The translations under genes and the position numbers were made by a program. From NCBI GenBank assembly GCA_021841025.1, contig JAKBWA010000078.1, positions 1-49,019 on the forward strand: DNA of 49,019 nt. The letters run 5' to 3'. Positions 35,945-44,495 of the stretch are shown in pieces. Position 1 is the first letter of the stretch, and every line of letters begins with the position of its first letter. Below the pieces are notes generated by a model. It saw only the letters and a list, made by a program, of their open reading frames with translations, was not told where the DNA came from and made no database searches. This DNA comes from Bacillota bacterium. Its GTDB lineage: Bacteria > Bacillota > Sulfobacillia > Sulfobacillales > Sulfobacillaceae.

Positions 35945-36478
35945 TTGGTTAAATGGCTAAACCTGTTTTGGGGATTTTTTAAGGTTGGCATTTTAGGTTA
36001 CGGGGGAGGGCCCGGATCCATCTCGTTGATCCAATCAATTGCGGTGAATAGCTACCACTGGATGGACAACACCAAATTTGCGGAAATGTTGGCCATAGGA
36101 AATGCTCTTCCCGGACCCATCGCGACCAAGCTGGCAGCCGCCATCGGGTGGCGGGTGGGAGGAGTGATAGGCGCTTTGAGTGCTCTTGTAGGGATTGTCC
36201 TTCCCTCTGTCGTGTTGATGCTGAGCTTATATCAACTTCTCTTGGCACACCAGTCGAATCCTTATGTCCAGGGTCTGATTCGCGGGGTGAAACCGATTGT
36301 GGTGCTCTTGCTGGTTCTGATTGTTATCGACTTCATTCCGGGCGCTTTTCCTCAGAATCGTTATGTAATCCCTCTCATTATTTTCGTTTTAGGCTTGATA
36401 GCCATAAAGGGCTTTAAAATTTCTCCCGTATGGGTAATTATGGGTTCCATGATCTCTGGTGCTCTATTTCTGCGTTGA
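35945..36478 (+). CDS. chrA: Half-size chromate transporter (CHR family, single domain)
   Basis: The 177-residue membrane protein is one CHR domain with about five or six helices. It begins LFWGFFKVGILGYGGGPGSISLIQ, the FGGG-type motif of N-terminal CHR halves, and includes NALPGPIATKLAAAIGWRVGG. Short CHR proteins normally occur as two adjacent genes forming a heterodimer, but no second half is found on either side. The TTG start is preceded by GAGGAGGG at 7 bases. In the family it exports chromate or takes up related oxyanions by proton coupling. Activity of a lone half, perhaps as a homodimer, is uncertain. It begins 39 bases after the PHAX-like gene, suggesting co-transcription. Confidence 0.82.
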   Translation: MVKWLNLFWGFFKVGILGYGGGPGSISLIQSIAVNSYHWMDNTKFAEMLAIGNALPGPIATKLAAAIGWRVGGVIGALSALVGIVLPSVVLMLSLYQLLLAHQSNPYVQGLIRGVKPIVVLLLVLIVIDFIPGAFPQNRYVIPLIIFVLGLIAIKGFKISPVWVIMGSMISGALFLR

Positions 36479-37213
36479 ACTGGCCCAGCCATGGAGCGAG
36501 GCTTTGCTAAGCTCAAGAGACCCAGGCAGAAAACCGGGAGGTTTCTTATCATCGCAAAGCCCATAGGAATTTCGCGAGTAAGAATTTCACCCTGCAGGAC
36601 AAGATATTTTTGATCGAGGGAATTTTATTAAAACACACAGCCTTTGTTGTGCATATACATATAGCGTAAGTGGCAGCCGAAGAAAGACCCAAAGAGAATG
36701 AGAGGGCGTGCCTCAGCAATTCCTATCCAAGAACCCTGGGGCCTGGGGTTTCTTCTCATATGGGAGTTGGATCTTGCTGGAATATGGAATCTTATGCAGT
36801 TCCACGAATATCAGTCTTAATGGATAGGAGATATTCCGCAACGCTAGTATCTTCAGCGGGTGAACTCATCGAAACCGGTGTCACTACCATAACTTTACAT
36901 GTTCACGTGAAAGAATTTCCGGTATAGTCAATGGACTCAAGGACTTTGATTGACATAACCAGAACATGGGCTGAGTGCCAAAATATTCGAGAGCCCAAGA
37001 GTAGCGATCGTGAAATGATGAGATTTTGCACGATTTTGGTGCAGACATTGGTCAAACATTTGGTGCAAACATAATATCAGATTATTGCGGCTGTCAGAAC
37101 AGTCGAGAGTATGATATAATAACTTTAACGCGACAGCACCTTTCCTTCGAAATTCTTCTCTCCACTTATCTCTGCCGGTCTCAGTTTTCGTTCTCGTGAA
37201 CGGAGGGATGACC
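36479..37213. promoter_or_regulatory. 735-base intergenic region with an inverted repeat, two direct repeats and a -10 box before yhbH
   Basis: GGCTTTGC 36500-36507 and GCAAAGCC 36554-36561 form an inverted repeat just after chrA. At 37035-37048 and 37059-37072 lie two near-identical 14-mers (TTTGGTGCAGACAT and TTTGGTGCAAACAT), 24 bases apart, about two helical turns. They are followed by the palindrome CTGT-CAGA-ACAG around 37091-37102 and a TATAAT near 37113-37118. This looks like an operator array and promoter of the yhbH-spoVR-prkA operon. An 85-codon frame at 36670-36927 has no credible start site. Confidence 0.5.
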
Positions 37214-38254
37214 ATGGATCTCTATGACCACAAAGGCGAGCTGGACCGTCGGTGGTACTTAAAGAAGCTCAGTCAAGCCATCAAAGCCAGGTTGCCGGAG
37301 TTGATTACACAAGAAGCGGTAATGGGAAGCGCACCGGACAAACGGATTCGGATAGCGGTCCGAAAGTTGGAGGAACCTGATTTTCGGTATCAGCCGCGCA
37401 ACGCACAAGGACAGGGTAGCGGGTATGGGTCTGGGCAAGACGGCGATGATGATGTTGTCTGGATCGAAATGACGACAGAGGAAATCATGGATTTACTGCT
37501 CGAAGATCTGAAGTTGCCCAGATTGGATGATAAGCCCCGGGGCGTGTTGCATGGAGAAGAGGACCGTTACGACGATGTCGCCAATAAAGGGCCCTGGGCG
37601 AATATCGACAAAAGGCGCAGCTTGTACCAGGCGGCTAAAGAAGGCCGGGACTACTTGAAAGAGGATGATTTGCGTTACCGGACGTGGCGCACGTACCCCA
37701 AACCTGTCACGGCCGCGGTGATTACGTTGGTGAGAGATGCCTCCGGCTCCATGGACGAGTCGAAACGCTACTTGTCTAAGTCAGCCGCGTGGTGGCTGGT
37801 GCAGTGGATTCGCCGCCAGTACCGTTATGCCGAAATTCGGTATTTCCTGCACACGACTGTACCCGTCGAAGTCGATGAAAAAGACTTCTTTAACCGGGAA
37901 ATTACGGGCGGGACGGCCATTTTGTCAACCTATCAAACGATTTTGCAATTATGGGATCATGATTTTCCTCATGACGAGTGGAACCGTTACCTCTTGCATT
38001 TTTCCGACGGGGACATCTGGTCTGACTATGGGCGGGAGTTGATCGAACTGATTCGAACGCTCTTATCGACCTCATCTTTGTTGGGATATTTTGAAGTGGA
38101 GGGTCATAAGGGAGTGTCGCCGCTTTGGTCGCTATTCCGTAAAAGCGCAGAAGTGAATGGGCGGTTTCATGCCGCGATGCGCATGGCAAAAATTGACAGT
38201 AGAGAGCATATTCTTCCGGCTATTCGCACGGTAATCGACGGTCACGATACGTAA
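37214..38254 (+). CDS. yhbH: YhbH/YeaH family protein (DUF444, VWA-like)
   Basis: The 346-residue protein belongs to the DUF444 family (YhbH in Bacillus, YeaH in Escherichia coli), which works with the PrkA kinase and SpoVR in sporulation and starvation responses. It has the Gly/Asp-rich segment GQGSGYGSGQDGDDDVVW and a von Willebrand factor A-like metal site, VRDASGSM (about 170-177), in its C-terminal half. HFSDGDIWSDYG provides a further acidic motif. ATG 37214 is chosen because GGAGGG lies 6 bases upstream; two earlier in-frame starts overlap that site. It is the first gene of a three-gene operon. Confidence 0.9.
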   Translation: MDLYDHKGELDRRWYLKKLSQAIKARLPELITQEAVMGSAPDKRIRIAVRKLEEPDFRYQPRNAQGQGSGYGSGQDGDDDVVWIEMTTEEIMDLLLEDLKLPRLDDKPRGVLHGEEDRYDDVANKGPWANIDKRRSLYQAAKEGRDYLKEDDLRYRTWRTYPKPVTAAVITLVRDASGSMDESKRYLSKSAAWWLVQWIRRQYRYAEIRYFLHTTVPVEVDEKDFFNREITGGTAILSTYQTILQLWDHDFPHDEWNRYLLHFSDGDIWSDYGRELIELIRTLLSTSSLLGYFEVEGHKGVSPLWSLFRKSAEVNGRFHAAMRMAKIDSREHILPAIRTVIDGHDT

Positions 38255-38291
38255 ATTTATGTGTTATGGCCAGGACCTGGAGGTGATATCA

Positions 38292-39641
38292 ATGGTCCAC
38301 GGAACGTTAGACAGTTGGGTTCAAGAGATGGATCAGCTAGTGCGTGCTCACGGGTTGACTCCTCTGCCCACCGAGTTCCATCTAGTGTCGGATGAAGATA
38401 TTTACACACTATCTTCGTATTTTGTTCCCGGACGCTATCGCCACTGGACGCATGGAGAACGATACTGGATGGCCAAGCAACGAGATGAACAAGGGATGGG
38501 GCGGATTTATGAGCTTGTCGTCAATGGTGATCCGGCCTTAGCTTATCTCCTGGATAAGAACGCGGATGCATACAACGTTCTGGTGATAGGCCACGTGCTC
38601 GGTCATACGGATTTTTTTGCTCGTAACCAGTATCTTAGTCAGGTGCGCCGGCCTAATATTGGCATGTGGTTTCGGGAGCACGCCGAATGGCTTGAAGATC
38701 TGCATCGCCAACGCAGTTTTTCCCGCGTGGAAAAATTGATTGATGCCGCTCATACTTTGGCGCAGCTGATTGACCCTTATTACCGGGCTCCTGAGTTTTT
38801 GCGGGTACCGGAAAAAGAGAACAACCCGCGACAACAAAAGTCATTTGACTGGGTACGGGAGTTGTATGAGTCCAAATCTCTGGATTCTGGTGATGATGCA
38901 AGCTATGTGCCGACGTTCAAGATTTGGCCCTATACCCAGGATGTTCTGGCCCTCGTTGCCGATTATGGCCATCTCGCCGATGAAGAGCGTGCAGCCTTAA
39001 GAATGTTGCGAGAAGAAATGTTATATTTCCAGCCCCAGGCTCGGACAAAATTTATGAATGAAGGATGGGCGACATTCTGGCACGTTCGTCTCATCCGCGA
39101 ATTTTCTCAGTGGGATGATCAAGATCATATTGAAGCCATGCGGATGCATGCTTTGGTCACACAGAGCCGCAATTTCTTCAATCCGTACTACTTCGGGTGG
39201 ACCTTGTGGGAGTTGCTTTACGAAATGCACGGTCTTGAAACCTGTTTTCAAATTGTTGCTGATCAAACGGATGTGCAATGGATTAACCAGTGGATCACTC
39301 CCGAGCTGGTGAGGATTGCTCAAAACAAGAATGTGTGGCCTTTAGAGCGGCCGATTGATCCTGAGGATTCGAGTAAAGGCACCGAATATTATCCGGCTGA
39401 GGATCTTATGCACGATGTCCAGCAGGTGTTTCAACCGGATACACCGGAAATATTTGTCGAGCAGATTGATGCCCAAAGCCACAGACTGGATTTGATTTAT
39501 CATGGCGACAGACCCCTGCACAAGGAGTACACCCAAGATGTGTTAAATGCAATTGCCTATTTGTGGGGTGGGGACGTGATGCTGACTAGCGCACACAAAA
39601 TCTGGTATGGGAACGAAGCCGACTGGAGAAGGAGGGCTTAA
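38292..39641 (+). CDS. spoVR: SpoVR family protein
   Basis: The 449-residue cytoplasmic protein matches SpoVR, needed for normal spore cortex formation in Bacillus and found beside PrkA and YhbH in many bacteria. Recognisable segments are FVPGRYRHWTHGERYW near the start, the His-rich VIGHVLGHTDFFARN, NEGWATFWH in the middle and SRNFFNPYYFGWTLWE. The biochemical function is not known. The several conserved His residues suggest metal binding, which is an inference. ATG 38292 is selected because TGGAGGTGA lies just upstream. The frame opens earlier, at 38259. It ends one base before prkA. Confidence 0.92.
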   Translation: MVHGTLDSWVQEMDQLVRAHGLTPLPTEFHLVSDEDIYTLSSYFVPGRYRHWTHGERYWMAKQRDEQGMGRIYELVVNGDPALAYLLDKNADAYNVLVIGHVLGHTDFFARNQYLSQVRRPNIGMWFREHAEWLEDLHRQRSFSRVEKLIDAAHTLAQLIDPYYRAPEFLRVPEKENNPRQQKSFDWVRELYESKSLDSGDDASYVPTFKIWPYTQDVLALVADYGHLADEERAALRMLREEMLYFQPQARTKFMNEGWATFWHVRLIREFSQWDDQDHIEAMRMHALVTQSRNFFNPYYFGWTLWELLYEMHGLETCFQIVADQTDVQWINQWITPELVRIAQNKNVWPLERPIDPEDSSKGTEYYPAEDLMHDVQQVFQPDTPEIFVEQIDAQSHRLDLIYHGDRPLHKEYTQDVLNAIAYLWGGDVMLTSAHKIWYGNEADWRRRA

Positions 39642-39642
39642 C

Positions 39643-41544
39643 ATGGCACGATTCGATACAGATTGGTTGAGCAAGCATCAACCTCCTCAAGGGGCGTGGA
39701 ATTGGGAAGGTACGCTTGCCGATTACTTGACAAAAGTCCAAGAAATCCCATCTATTGCCGACTTAGCCCATGCCCGTATCTACCGCATGATTATGTCGCA
39801 CGGGGTTGAACACTTGGATACACAGGATGTTCCAAGGTATAACTTCTTCAGACAAGATCTCTTTGGGATCGATGAGACCATTAATGAGATTGTGGAGTAT
39901 TTTGCGGCTGCGGCTCGGGGGATGGATATTAGGCGCCGAATCCTGTTGATGATGGGCAGCCCCGGCACCGGAAAATCGACGATTACCTCGATTTTGAAAA
40001 AGGGGTTAGAGGAGTATTCACGGACTGATGAAGGGGCTCTGTACGCGATCGGCTTTTGTCCTCAGCAAGAAGAACCGCTTCACCTGCTCCCGGAAGCGGC
40101 TCGCCGTGAATTTATTCAAGAAACCGGAGTCAGCATTGAAGGAGACTTATGTCCTTATTGTCAGTGGATGATCGATAACGAATACCAGGGACGGCTGCAA
40201 GAAGTGCCGGTGAAGCGGATTTTGGTATCCGAATCCCGCCGAATTGGCATAGGGACTTTCGCTCCGTCAGACAGCAAGGTCCAGGATATTAGCGAACTCG
40301 TGGGATCGATGGACTTGTCGACGATTTCCCGTTATGGTTCCGAGTCGGACCCCAGAGCCTACCGCTTTGACGGCGCGTTTAACGCAGCTAATCGGGGCAT
40401 TATGGAATTCATTGAGATGTTAAAGGCTCAGCCTGACTTCTTACACGGCTTGTTAACCCTGGCCCAGGAAAGAAAGATTAAAGTGGGCCGCTTCGGACTA
40501 TTTGACGCCGATGAAGCTATTATTGCGCATACTAATGAAAATGAATTTGAGCGGTTCGTCAGCAACAAAGCTTACGAAGCCTTGCACAATCGGGTGTTGT
40601 TGATTAAAGTCCCCTATAACCTGACCGTAACTCAAGAAATACGAACCTATGAAAAGATGATGAATCTGGGTGGTCAGACGTTAGGGAAGCACATTGCCCC
40701 CAACACGCTAAAAGTGGCGGCCATGTTTGGGGTTGGAACGAGGCTGATACGTGATGCTAAATTCTCCATTAAGGAGAAACTGACGCTCTACGACGGCAAA
40801 GAATTGCCCGATGTCCAGCAGCGGGAAATCAACCGAGTCCGTGAATTAGCCCGCAAACAAGGGGAGGGATTTCAAGGAATTTCTCCGCGTCACATTCTTG
40901 ACGCGCTGTCTTATGCCATGGCCAGCGATAAAGAACCTTGTGTGACACCCACGGCCATGTTGCGTTCTATTCGGGAGAGCTTCGAACAGCATATTACTCA
41001 GGTCAAAAATCAAGACTTGTTGGAAGCCTTGAAAGCGACGCATGAGCTGTATGATGAGGCAGCCAAGAATGAAATTCAAAGGGCATTCGTTGATTCATTC
41101 CAAGATGCCGCACAACTTTTGTATGACAATTATCTGGAACACGCCGAAGCCCGGATTATGCATTCGACGGTGAAAGACCCGGTTACGGGAGAAGAAGTGG
41201 AACCCAACGAAAAAATTTTGCAAGACCTCGAAAAGGCATTAGGAATCAGTGATGCCGCCGCGACGGCATTCCGCCAGGAGATGGTCAACAAATCCGGTGC
41301 CATGGCTAGGCGCGGACAGAGCTTGAGTTGGGATGCCCATCCCAAAATGAAGGAGGCGATTGAGAAGAAGCTGTTTGCGGACGTGGCAAATTTGGTCAAG
41401 GTTACCACATCAACCAAAGTCTTAAATGATCAGCAAAAAAACCGGGTGATGGAAGTGAAAAGGCGCTTGATTGACGATATGGGGTATTGCGATCATTGTG
41501 CTCAGGAACTTTTGGACTATGTTGGATATTTGTTAACGAAATAA
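39643..41544 (+). CDS. prkA: PrkA family serine protein kinase / AAA+ ATPase
   Basis: The 633-residue protein is PrkA (YeaG in enteric bacteria), a AAA+ ATPase-like kinase or protease linked to sporulation and nutrient stress. Walker A is GSPGTGKST (105-113), and LFGIDETINEIVEYF precedes it, as usual. A CPYC pair follows in GDLCPYCQWMI, and a second C-x-x-C occurs near the end in GYCDHCAQELLDYVGYLL. The C-terminal part is the kinase-like region of the family. AAGGAGGG precedes ATG 39643, one base after the spoVR stop. In Bacillus PrkA influences the sigma-K regulon. The exact role here is inferred from synteny. Confidence 0.93.
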   Translation: MARFDTDWLSKHQPPQGAWNWEGTLADYLTKVQEIPSIADLAHARIYRMIMSHGVEHLDTQDVPRYNFFRQDLFGIDETINEIVEYFAAAARGMDIRRRILLMMGSPGTGKSTITSILKKGLEEYSRTDEGALYAIGFCPQQEEPLHLLPEAARREFIQETGVSIEGDLCPYCQWMIDNEYQGRLQEVPVKRILVSESRRIGIGTFAPSDSKVQDISELVGSMDLSTISRYGSESDPRAYRFDGAFNAANRGIMEFIEMLKAQPDFLHGLLTLAQERKIKVGRFGLFDADEAIIAHTNENEFERFVSNKAYEALHNRVLLIKVPYNLTVTQEIRTYEKMMNLGGQTLGKHIAPNTLKVAAMFGVGTRLIRDAKFSIKEKLTLYDGKELPDVQQREINRVRELARKQGEGFQGISPRHILDALSYAMASDKEPCVTPTAMLRSIRESFEQHITQVKNQDLLEALKATHELYDEAAKNEIQRAFVDSFQDAAQLLYDNYLEHAEARIMHSTVKDPVTGEEVEPNEKILQDLEKALGISDAAATAFRQEMVNKSGAMARRGQSLSWDAHPKMKEAIEKKLFADVANLVKVTTSTKVLNDQQKNRVMEVKRRLIDDMGYCDHCAQELLDYVGYLLTK

Positions 41545-41639
41545 CTGAGCGACAGGATTCCTTAATAAGGATGCATTTTTTCTCTCCTAGAGAATTGAGA
41601 GCGTTTTGAAAATGGATGGCATGGCCTTAAAAGAACGGG

Positions 41640-41680
41640 ACAGGCGGCAAAAGCACCGGTATGCCGCCTGTTTAGTTTTT
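41640..41680 (+). terminator. Rho-independent terminator of the yhbH-spoVR-prkA operon
   Basis: A perfect 10-bp stem, ACAGGCGGCA 41640-41649 with TGCCGCCTGT 41662-41671, is followed by TTAGTTTTT. A weaker hairpin with a T-run (41557-41580) lies between the prkA stop and this one. Confidence 0.85.
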
Positions 41681-41756
41681 CATCATGTTTAGCCTGAAGG
41701 ATTCTCCAAGCCCTGTCTATTCATGGTAACATAAAACGTAGTGTCCGCTTTTTATA

Positions 41757-41785
41757 TTGACAAATGGCTCAAGTGCCGTTATTTA
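41757..41785 (+). promoter_or_regulatory. Putative promoter of the downstream glycosyltransferase pair
   Basis: A perfect TTGACA (41757-41762) is followed after 17 bases by TATTTA (41780-41785). The -10 overlaps the left arm of an inverted repeat, CCGTTAT 41776-41782 with ATAACGG 41814-41820, which could be an operator. Confidence 0.45.
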
Positions 41786-42144
41786 CCATACAATTTGAAA
41801 TGTTATGCAATATATAACGGTGGAGTTTCATTTTGGGAAATTATTGCGTAAAAAGCAGTCCTTCGGTTTTTGACAAACATCAGACGAAAAGCATGAGACA
41901 CAGGAGAATGATCAATAAATGATCAATAGCAGATAAGGCAGGGAATCTGTTCAGAAGTATCCTGTGCTAGAAGAATCCTGCAGCATCTCTTGCGGCCTCG
42001 TTGCCCCAGGGAGGGCAGGGTAGCCTTGGGGATTTTCTTGGGGAGCGAGGATCTAGTCTGTTTAGGCGAGGGACTCTTCGTGGCGAGGTCTGGGCCACTT
42101 CATCATGCGTCATAAATGGTAAGCTAATGCGATTTTAAGGGAGA
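41786..42144 (+). other. Long untranslated leader with GC-rich hairpins before the glycosyltransferase pair
   Basis: About 340 bases lie between the putative promoter and the first start codon and contain no gene. The part from about 41960 to 42090 is GC-rich and structure-prone. It includes TGCCCCAGGGAGGGCA (42002-42017), whose last 13 bases repeat the motif at 7545-7557. A cis-acting RNA is possible. Confidence 0.4.
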
Positions 42145-43398
42145 ATGCTAATTGCTATGCCGTCAAAGTCCTTTCATTTCATATTTCTAACTCAATATTA
42201 CCCGCCGGAACCAGGAGCGGCGTCACTGCGCTTGGAAGCGATGGCTCAAGAACTTACGAAGAGGGGACACCAGGTGACAGTGGTCACGGCCTTGCCCCAT
42301 CACTTAGGAGCGGGCAACAAACGACAATTCCGCTGGATGGTTAAAGAGCAAATTCGGGGTATAAACGTAATCAGAACCTGGATTTGGAGGGTTTCGCCCC
42401 AGAAAAGGTTCTGGTGGCGCCTTTTGAATTATTTTTCTTTCGTTCTCAGCAGTGCGGTGGCTCTTAGAGCGTTCAAGCGCCCCGATTATCTTCTTATAGA
42501 GTCGCCTCCGTTATTTTTAGGGATAACGGGACGATGGTACGCGAAAAAATATCATGTCCCTTATATTCTGTCCGTATCGGATTTATGGCCGGAATCGGCC
42601 ATTGCACTGGGATTGGTGAAAAATCGTCTGCTCATCGCCTTGACGAAACGCTTGGAGCTGTCCTTGTATCGAGACGCTTCTTATGTCTCCACCGTGACTG
42701 AGGGAATTCGCCAAGCGGTGATTGCGAGTGGCACCATTGATCCCCTTCGCGTCCTCTTCTTCCCTAACGGTGTTGATCTGGACAAGTTTCCCCAAGTGAG
42801 TCCCCAAGAGACCTTGATCCAAAAATTTGGGGGGCCGGGCAAGAAAATATTTCTCTATCCCGGTACCATGGGATATGCTCAAGGCCTGGAAGTTATCATT
42901 CAGGCAGCAAAGGAACTCGCGGATAATGAGAAGATCAGTTTTTTGCTTGTGGGAGATGGCCCGGTTAAACAATCTCTGATAAACCAGGTTCGGGATGAGG
43001 GCTTGACCAATGTGTTCTTTGAAGAGTTGCAGCCGGTGGAAAATATGCCCCAATACTTTGCCATTTCGTGTGCTGTCGTGGTTCCATTGCGCAAGCATCC
43101 GCTCTTTCATGGGGCCAGACCATCCAAGGTCTTTCCGGCATGGTCGGCCAAAGTGCCTATTATCTATGTTGGTGAGGGGGAAATGGCGGATTTGGTGCTC
43201 AACTCAGGAGGGGGACTGGTCGTGTCTCCTGAGGACGGTAAAGCCTTGGCCCTGGCTGTGACACGTTTGGCCAACATGACAGAGAGTGAGTGGCTGCAAA
43301 TGGGGTACAGAGGATGGGCATTTACCCGCGATCACTATACTTGGCAACATATTGCCGATGAGTGGCTCAAAGCAATCGGCCCAGGGGTGGGCCTTTGA
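42145..43398 (+). CDS. Family 4 glycosyltransferase (WbuB/WcaI-like)
   Basis: The 417-residue GT-B enzyme opens with IFLTQYYPPEPGAASLRLEAMA, typical of WbuB-like transferases. It has LSVSDLWPESAIALG in the acceptor domain, and FLYPGTMGYAQGLEVIIQAA and GARPSKVFPAWSAKVPIIYV in the donor domain. Members add amino sugars such as FucNAc or similar to lipid-linked oligosaccharides on the cytoplasmic face. A hydrophobic patch around residues 95-108 may bind the membrane. The start is unclear: ATG 42145 has GGGAG only one base away, while ATG 42157 is 13 bases from it. The stop overlaps the next start. Confidence 0.85.
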   Translation: MLIAMPSKSFHFIFLTQYYPPEPGAASLRLEAMAQELTKRGHQVTVVTALPHHLGAGNKRQFRWMVKEQIRGINVIRTWIWRVSPQKRFWWRLLNYFSFVLSSAVALRAFKRPDYLLIESPPLFLGITGRWYAKKYHVPYILSVSDLWPESAIALGLVKNRLLIALTKRLELSLYRDASYVSTVTEGIRQAVIASGTIDPLRVLFFPNGVDLDKFPQVSPQETLIQKFGGPGKKIFLYPGTMGYAQGLEVIIQAAKELADNEKISFLLVGDGPVKQSLINQVRDEGLTNVFFEELQPVENMPQYFAISCAVVVPLRKHPLFHGARPSKVFPAWSAKVPIIYVGEGEMADLVLNSGGGLVVSPEDGKALALAVTRLANMTESEWLQMGYRGWAFTRDHYTWQHIADEWLKAIGPGVGL

Positions 43399-44495
43399 AA
43401 TATCCACGCCTTCTGCTCATAGGCTTTTATCCGCTGGATCGCTTAGACCGGGCGCCCAAAGTTCGCATTATGCGGATGGCCGAATCCTTAAGCCGGATTA
43501 CCTCTCTTTGCGTCATTACCGGAACTCGCCGGCAGAGGGCTAAGAGAATCCACGAAGCCAAGGCGCGCAATCTTTTGGCAGATATTGACGCGGTTTATGT
43601 GGAGAGTGCGAGTTCCTTCGCAACTCCAGCCGATATTTACTTTCTTTGGCAGATCAAAAGACGGAAAATCCCTTTGGCGATCTTTGTCCGCGATTACTAT
43701 CAGCACTTTCCCGATCTCTATCCTCCTCACAACGCGCGAGAATATGTGATGAAGTGGTTATATGTGCTGACTCTCTTTTTTTATCGCCATCTGGCGACGA
43801 TCATTTATGTTCCATCCCAGGGACTGGGTGAGTTAGTGGGAGGGAAAGATGTGCGCGTGCTTGCTCCAGGAGGACAAAAAGGACTCGCGACAACTCTGGG
43901 AAAGACAGCCGAGGATGGAGAGAAGTGGATCTTGTATGTAGGAGCCCAAGGGCCTTACGACGGGGTGAATTTGTTGATTGAGGCTGTTCAACGTCTGCAT
44001 CGTCGTAGGCCCCAGGTCAAGCTGGCGTTGGTGATGAGACGAAAAGAATGGCCTCGAATACCGGACGTGTCGTATGTGAGAATGGTGGAAGCTCAAGGAC
44101 CTGAACTCGACGTTTGGTATGATAGGGCCTCTTTGGCGGTTATTCCCCGTCTTAACACAGCCTATACCCAAATCGCCTGGCCGGTGAAGCTGATGGAGTA
44201 TTTGTCTCATGGCCTGGGAGTGGTCGTGACCGATGATTCTGAAGCGGCCCGTTTTATTGAGCGCTATCAGGTTGGACAGCGCTGCCAACCTGATAGGGAG
44301 TCTTTAGCCCAAACCTTGGAAAACTGCCTTCAATCACCACAGCTTTTAGCTCAGTGGCGAGATAACGCATTGCGCGTGATTCAAGAAGAGCATAGTTGGG
44401 ACCACCGAGCAGCTACGGTGGTACGTGATCTGTTATTGCCAAGACAAAGGGACTCGTTAACGCTTAAAAGTGGCTTTCGAACTGGTGGGTGTTGA
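43395..44495 (+). CDS. Glycosyltransferase (GT-B type)
   Basis: The protein of about 366 residues has the GT-B C-terminal half with ILYVGAQGPYDGVNLLIEAVQRL and PVKLMEYLSHGLGVVVTDDSEAARFI, where the Glu of KLMEYLSHG is the usual donor-binding residue. The N-terminal half, RLLLIGFYPLDRLDRAPKVRI, is less conserved. The start is TTG 43395, overlapping the previous stop (TTGA) after a GGGGTGG sequence. The longer frame from 43362 would lie inside the previous gene. Coupling to the WbuB-like gene suggests consecutive transfers in one glycan. The 3' end overlaps the convergent lipoprotein gene by 39 bases. Confidence 0.82.
   Translation: MKYPRLLLIGFYPLDRLDRAPKVRIMRMAESLSRITSLCVITGTRRQRAKRIHEAKARNLLADIDAVYVESASSFATPADIYFLWQIKRRKIPLAIFVRDYYQHFPDLYPPHNAREYVMKWLYVLTLFFYRHLATIIYVPSQGLGELVGGKDVRVLAPGGQKGLATTLGKTAEDGEKWILYVGAQGPYDGVNLLIEAVQRLHRRRPQVKLALVMRRKEWPRIPDVSYVRMVEAQGPELDVWYDRASLAVIPRLNTAYTQIAWPVKLMEYLSHGLGVVVTDDSEAARFIERYQVGQRCQPDRESLAQTLENCLQSPQLLAQWRDNALRVIQEEHSWDHRAATVVRDLLLPRQRDSLTLKSGFRTGGC

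Noticed and set aside
36670-36927. 85-codon GTG-start frame between chrA and yhbH
   Set aside because: There is no ribosome binding site and no recognisable protein pattern, and the neighbouring frame has an equally plausible but interrupted sequence.
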